Origin: Candidatus Faecalibacterium intestinigallinarum | GTDB lineage: Bacteria; Bacillota; Clostridia; Oscillospirales; Ruminococcaceae | DNA length: 44,553 nucleotides | Direction: 5' to 3' | Assembly (NCBI GenBank): GCA_019113345.1 | Contig: DXHQ01000071.1 | Span: forward strand, 1-44,553 | Part shown: one piece after another, positions 41,390-44,553 of the stretch | Layout: each line of letters opens with the position of its first letter | How positions within the stretch are numbered: the stretch's first letter is position 1 | Translations under genes and position numbers: made by a program | Notes under the pieces: model-generated | What the model saw: only the letters and a program-made list of their open reading frames with translations | The model's database searches: none | Told to the model about the DNA's origin: nothing

Positions 41390-42277
41390 ATGAGAAAGTG
41401 GAAAAAAGCAGTTTCGATGATGCTGACGGCGGCCATGGCCCTGTCCTTTGCAGCCTGCGGCGGCAGTGCGTCCAGCGCCAGCAGCGCCGCATCCAGCGCG
41501 GCGGGCAGCTCGGAGGCGGCCAGCGCCGCTGACAGCGCCGCCTCTGCCGGGGACGTTGCCAGCTCGACCAAGAGCGATGTTGCCTACGTCCAGGACAAGG
41601 GGACGCTGGTGGTCGGGATGACCGACTTTGCCCCGATGGACTACCGGGATGAAAACGGCGAGTGGATCGGCTTTGACGCCGACATGGCCAAGGCTTTCGC
41701 CGAGTACCTCGGGGTCGAGGTGGAGTTTTTGGAGATCAACTGGGACAACAAGCTGATGGAGCTGGACACCAAGGGCGTGGACGCCATCTGGAACGGCATG
41801 ACCATCACCGATGAGGTGACCAATGGCGCGTCGGTCTCCGAGCCCTACTGCAACAACGGCCAGGTGGTGGTCCTGCCCGCCGACAAGGCCGCGGATTACC
41901 AGGACGTTGAGAGCCTGTCCGGCCTCAATTTCGCGGTCGAGAACGGCTCGGCCGGCGCGGCGCAGCTGGATGAGCTGGGCATCGCCTACGTCGCCAAGAC
42001 CACCCAGGCCGACGCCCTGATGGAGGTCGCCTCCGGCGCGTCGGACGCCTGCGTCATCGACCTGCTGATGGCCGGCGCCATGATCGGCGAGGGCACCAGC
42101 TACCCTGACCTGACCTACACCGTCCAGCTGAACAGCGAGGAGTACGGCGTCGGCTTCCGCAAGGGGTCCGACCTGGCGGATGCCTTCAACACCTTCTGGA
42201 AGGAAGCCTATGACGACGGCACCGTCATGGAGGTCGCCACCACCTACGGCGTCCAGGAGTCCGTCATCGAACAATAA
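41390..42277 (+). CDS. Amino-acid ABC transporter substrate-binding lipoprotein
   Basis: The 295-residue protein captures a polar amino acid outside the membrane for the permease and ATPase that follow. It has a lipoprotein signal (AAMALSFAAC, Cys near residue 23), a long Ser/Ala linker, and the SBP_bac_3 domain from about residue 65: GTLVVGMTDFAPMDYRDENG, FDADMAKAFAEYLGVEVEF, MTITDEVTNGASVSEPY, LNFAVENGSAGAAQLDELG and YGVGFRKGSDLADAFNTFW. ATG 41390 follows AAGGAGGAG. The ligand is not fixed by sequence; the order SBP-permease-ATPase is that of PAAT-family importers. Confidence 0.95.
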   Translation: MRKWKKAVSMMLTAAMALSFAACGGSASSASSAASSAAGSSEAASAADSAASAGDVASSTKSDVAYVQDKGTLVVGMTDFAPMDYRDENGEWIGFDADMAKAFAEYLGVEVEFLEINWDNKLMELDTKGVDAIWNGMTITDEVTNGASVSEPYCNNGQVVVLPADKAADYQDVESLSGLNFAVENGSAGAAQLDELGIAYVAKTTQADALMEVASGASDACVIDLLMAGAMIGEGTSYPDLTYTVQLNSEEYGVGFRKGSDLADAFNTFWKEAYDDGTVMEVATTYGVQESVIEQ

Positions 42278-42288
42278 TGGAAAAAGCC

Positions 42289-42314
42289 AGTCCGGCTCTG
42301 AAAAGGGCCGGGCT
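42289..42314 (+). other. Intercistronic hairpin between binding-protein and permease genes
   Basis: AGTCCGGCTC (42289-42298) pairs with GGGCCGGGCT (42305-42314), with two G-U pairs and no T-run. Such hairpins often protect the upstream binding-protein mRNA so it is made in excess. Confidence 0.65.
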
Positions 42315-42337
42315 TGTGCTGTGAGAGAGGAATGTCT

Positions 42338-42976
42338 ATGCTGCTGACCGTCACCCTGACTCTGCTGGAAGGGCTGGGCACCACCCTGAAGCTCTTCGCC
42401 CTGACGCTGCTCTTTGCGCTGCCGCTGGGCCTTGTCATCGCCCTGGGGGCCATGAGCCGGATCACCCCGCTGCGCTGGCTGGTCAGCATGGTGGTGTGGG
42501 TGGTGCGGGGCACCCCCCTGATGATCCAGATCCTCATCATCTTTTACGGGCCGGGGCTGCTCTTTGACCTGCCGCTGCTGCCCCGGTTCGGGGCGGCGCT
42601 GCTCTCCTTTGTCATCAACTACGCCTGCTATTTTTCCGAGATCTACCGCGGCGGCATCCAGTCCATCCCGCGCGGCCAGTACGAGGCCGGCGAGGTGCTG
42701 GGCATGACCAAAAGCCAGATCTTTTTCAAGGTGACCCTGCTGCAGGTCATCAAGCGGATCGTCCCGCCGATGGGCAACGAGTTCATCACCCTGGTCAAGG
42801 ACACCGCGCTGGTGCGGGTTATCTCGGTCTACGAGATCATCTGGATGGGCGAGTCCTACATCAAAAAGGGGATGATCTGGCCCCTGTTCTACACCGCCGT
42901 CTTCTACCTGGTGGTCAACGGCATTTTGACCCTGCTGTTCCGCTGGGCTGAGAAGAAGCTCGACTATTTCCGCTGA
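42338..42976 (+). CDS. Amino-acid ABC transporter permease
   Basis: The 212-residue permease has five predicted membrane helices and the HisM/GlnP family motifs: TLLEGLGTTLKLFALTLLFA, RGTPLMIQILIIFYG, INYACYFSEIYRGGIQSIP and the EAA loop GQYEAGEVLGMTKSQIFFKV. It is complete. I prefer ATG 42338 because AGAGGA is six bases upstream; ATG 42332 directly abuts that site. It lies 60 bases after the binding protein, with a stem-loop between, and 13 bases before the ATPase. Confidence 0.95.
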   Translation: MLLTVTLTLLEGLGTTLKLFALTLLFALPLGLVIALGAMSRITPLRWLVSMVVWVVRGTPLMIQILIIFYGPGLLFDLPLLPRFGAALLSFVINYACYFSEIYRGGIQSIPRGQYEAGEVLGMTKSQIFFKVTLLQVIKRIVPPMGNEFITLVKDTALVRVISVYEIIWMGESYIKKGMIWPLFYTAVFYLVVNGILTLLFRWAEKKLDYFR

Positions 42977-42989
42977 GGAGGGGCCCGTT

Positions 42990-43778
42990 ATGCCTGTTTT
43001 GGAAGTCAAGAACATCGAAAAGCACTTCGGCCCCACCCGCGTGCTGGAGGACATCAGCTTTGACCTGGAACAGGGTCAGGCGCTGGCCATCATCGGCTCG
43101 TCGGGCAGCGGCAAGACCACCCTGCTGCGCTGCCTGAACTTTCTCGAGACGCCCGACCGCGGGCAGATCGTGGTCAACGGCGAGACCCTGTTCGACGCCG
43201 CCGACCCCGCCACCCAGCGGGAGGCGGAGGTCCGCCGCAAGCGGCTGCACTTCGGGCTGGTGTTCCAGTCCTTCAACCTGTTCCCCCAGTATACGGCGCT
43301 GCAGAACGTCATGCTGGCCAAGCAGCTGCTGGCCCAGGAACAGCCCGACTACAAGGCCCGCAAAAAGGAGATCCACGCCGCCATCGAGGCCGAAGGCCGC
43401 CAGCTGCTGGGCCGGATGGGGCTGGCCGACCGCGCCAACCACTACCCCCACCAGCTCTCGGGCGGGCAGCAGCAGCGGGTGGCCATCGCCCGGGCGCTGG
43501 CGCTGCACCCCGATATCCTCTGTTTTGACGAGCCGACCAGCGCCCTCGACCCCGAGCTGACCGGCGAGGTGCTGAAGGTCATCCGCTCCCTGGCCGAGCA
43601 GAAGACCACCATGATCATCGTCACCCATGAGATGGCCTTTGCCCGCGACGTGGCCGATCAGATCATCTTCATGGACGGCGGCGTCATCGTCGAGCAGGGC
43701 CCGGCCCGCCAGGTCATCGAGCGTCCCCGCGAGGAGCGGACCAAACAGTTCCTGGCGCGGTACGCGCAGGAGAGATAA
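42990..43778 (+). CDS. Amino-acid ABC transporter ATP-binding protein
   Basis: The 262-residue ATPase powers the adjacent permease. Walker A (GSSGSGKTTLL), the Q-loop FQSFNLFPQYTALQNVM, the signature LSGGQQQRVAIARAL, Walker B ILCFDEPTSALDPEL and the H-loop VTHEMAFARDVAD identify the GlnQ/HisP family. An insertion of about 15 residues (DAADPATQREAEVRRKR) lies between Walker A and the Q-loop, as in many clostridial members. ATG 42990 follows GAGGAGG. A terminator follows at 43782. Confidence 0.96.
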   Translation: MPVLEVKNIEKHFGPTRVLEDISFDLEQGQALAIIGSSGSGKTTLLRCLNFLETPDRGQIVVNGETLFDAADPATQREAEVRRKRLHFGLVFQSFNLFPQYTALQNVMLAKQLLAQEQPDYKARKKEIHAAIEAEGRQLLGRMGLADRANHYPHQLSGGQQQRVAIARALALHPDILCFDEPTSALDPELTGEVLKVIRSLAEQKTTMIIVTHEMAFARDVADQIIFMDGGVIVEQGPARQVIERPREERTKQFLARYAQER

Positions 43779-43781
43779 AGC

Positions 43782-43818
43782 AAAACGCCCCTGTCCCGCA
43801 AGGGACAAGGGCGTTTTT
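43782..43818. terminator. Bidirectional terminator after the amino-acid ABC operon
   Basis: AAAACGCCC-TGTCCC pairs with GGGACA-GGGCGTTTTT around GCAA with one mismatch. It lies between convergent genes and has A and T tracts on both sides. Confidence 0.9.
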
Positions 43819-43833
43819 GTATGGCGGATACGC

Positions 43834-44064
43834 TCACTTTTCTCTGCATTTGACCCCGTAGTTCCCACGGCTGCCGGTCTCGTAGCCGCGGTAGATGTCG
43901 TAGGCTTTGCCGTCGATCAGGACTTCGTCGTCGCCGTGAAAGGCGCAGGAAAATCCGTTCTGCGCGCAGTAATCGGCGATCGCCTGGTGCGCCTTGGAAA
44001 CGGTGGGGTAGACGCTGCCGTCGGGGTAAGGGACCCAAAAGGATTTTTTGAGGATGTTCAGCAT
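43834..44064 (-). CDS. Small DUF4318-like protein
   Basis: The 76-residue product has the layout of the DUF4318 family: an N-terminal KKSFWVPYPDGSVYPTVSKA helix, a middle DYCAQNGFSC, then VLIDGKAYDIYRGY and a C-terminal SRGNYGVKCREK, where DUF4318 proteins carry IDGxxY and GGYxIxC. The match is from my memory of the family pattern, and function is unknown. The start at 44064 follows AAAGGAG. The gene is single, convergent with the ABC operon. Confidence 0.75.
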   Translation of the reverse strand: MLNILKKSFWVPYPDGSVYPTVSKAHQAIADYCAQNGFSCAFHGDDEVLIDGKAYDIYRGYETGSRGNYGVKCREK

Positions 44065-44137
44065 GGGAAACACTCCTTTCTGACAGAAAGATATACCCAT
44101 TCTAGAGTATAACACAGGAAGGAACGGGCGTCAACCC

Positions 44138-44553
44138 TCAGATTTGCCGGCCGGCGAAATAGAGCGGGAGGAACAGGCTGCCCAAAAACAGGAACGGATA
44201 CGACCGATCGAGCCCCTGCACCGGGAGAAAGCGGGTCAGCGCCAGATGGAGGAAGGGGAGCAGCGCCAAAACCAGGCAGCTCCACGCCCGCATGACGGCC
44301 ACGACGCGGGGCCAGTTGGCATTGTTGAAGGCCACGCCGGGGAGGTTCATCCGGAAGCAGTAGTCCCAGTAAAAGCCGATCCGGTTCTCGTCGTAGAAAT
44401 CAGGCAGCCGGACCGGCACCAGCAGCCAGAAATACCCGCCGAAGACAGCCGCCAGGATCATCATGACGGGCAGGACCTCCGAAAGGCACCCCATCCGGCG
44501 GCCGAGAAACAGCCCCGCGGCCCCGGCTGCCAGCGCCGCCAGGAACCAGCCCA
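44138..44553 (-). CDS. Integral membrane protein of unknown function (5' partial)
   Basis: The frame stays open to the window edge, so the true start is outside; an internal ATG at 44494 is unlikely to be the start. The visible 138 residues have four hydrophobic segments (including LPVMMILAAVFGGYFWLLVP, WSCLVLALLPFLHLAL and YPFLFLGSLFLPLYFAG), with a soluble-looking loop, LPDFYDENRIGFYWDYCF and NNANWPRVVAVMRA, between the second and third. The loop recalls SdpI-type immunity/regulator membrane proteins faintly, not enough to name it. It ends with TGA at 44138-44140. Confidence 0.65.
   Translation of the reverse strand, partial: GWFLAALAAGAAGLFLGRRMGCLSEVLPVMMILAAVFGGYFWLLVPVRLPDFYDENRIGFYWDYCFRMNLPGVAFNNANWPRVVAVMRAWSCLVLALLPFLHLALTRFLPVQGLDRSYPFLFLGSLFLPLYFAGRQI

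Overview
This 44.5 kb window looks like chromosomal DNA of a high-GC anaerobic gut Firmicute, most likely an Oscillospiraceae/Ruminococcaceae member of the Faecalibacterium-Subdoligranulum-Gemmiger kind. The reasons are clostridial gene content (type III glutamine synthetase beside a type I enzyme and an ANTAR regulator, NADP-type glutamate dehydrogenase, RibU, SpoIID-like protein, Gram-positive lipoproteins), AGGAGG-type ribosome sites, sigma-A promoters that stand out as AT-rich islands, and GC-rich coding sequence. I infer this from sequence character, not from a database match. I see no prophage, insertion sequence, CRISPR array or rRNA.

Region by region. 1-3.4 kb: the Ala/Lys-rich tail of an unidentified protein, enolase, and convergent CTP synthase. 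3.4-7.7 kb (minus strand): a nitrogen-assimilation cluster glnN (GS type III), glnA (GS type I) and an ANTAR-domain regulator, with a hairpin/terminator leader before glnN and a terminator between the two synthetases. 7.8-10.5 kb (minus): a compact operon mscS-like channel, CYTH protein, PNPOx-fold protein and rhomboid protease; the rhomboid seems to use an ACG start. 10.6-11.6 kb: FMN riboswitch and riboflavin transporter gene ribU. 11.6-13.6 kb (minus): hisS and a small P-loop kinase-like gene. 13.6-17.7 kb: an OFA-type MFS transporter, then an extracellular flavin unit made of an FMN-binding lipoprotein, a lipoprotein FMN/FAD fumarate-reductase-like enzyme and a NusG-domain-II membrane protein. 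17.9-25.0 kb: a MacA/MacB-type export operon, an SLH-domain protein, comF and a small membrane-anchored protein.

25.0-30.1 kb: tRNA-Pro(GGG), a structured dispersed repeat, a ClC family transporter, a second repeat zone, a secreted SpoIID-domain protein, another repeat, an Mrp-type Fe-S carrier ATPase and a methyltransferase. 30.1-31.7 kb: gdhA with a long structured leader. 31.8-38.3 kb: cell-surface polysaccharide genes (a large two-domain GT2 glycosyltransferase, a second GT2, and rfbA-rfbD-rfbB for dTDP-rhamnose; rfbC is not here). 38.3-38.8 kb: an intergenic zone holding inverted copies of two repeat families seen at 25.2 and 28.1 kb. 38.8-41.2 kb: pfkA (minus), tRNA-Gln(CTG), tRNA-Pro(CGG) and a HicAB toxin-antitoxin pair. 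41.3-44.5 kb: a polar amino-acid ABC transporter, a small DUF4318-like protein and a truncated membrane protein.

How they work together: glnN/glnA/gdhA form the ammonium-assimilation core. The FMN riboswitch and RibU bring in the flavin that the surface flavoproteins at 15-17 kb would need. The rfb and GT2 genes feed a rhamnose-containing surface polymer. The most novel-looking signal is not a gene: it is a roughly 175-bp three-hairpin element present twice (25184-25362 plus, 38589-38763 minus), whose stems differ between copies by compensatory changes while loop segments stay identical. This points to selection on structure, or to spread of a structured element.
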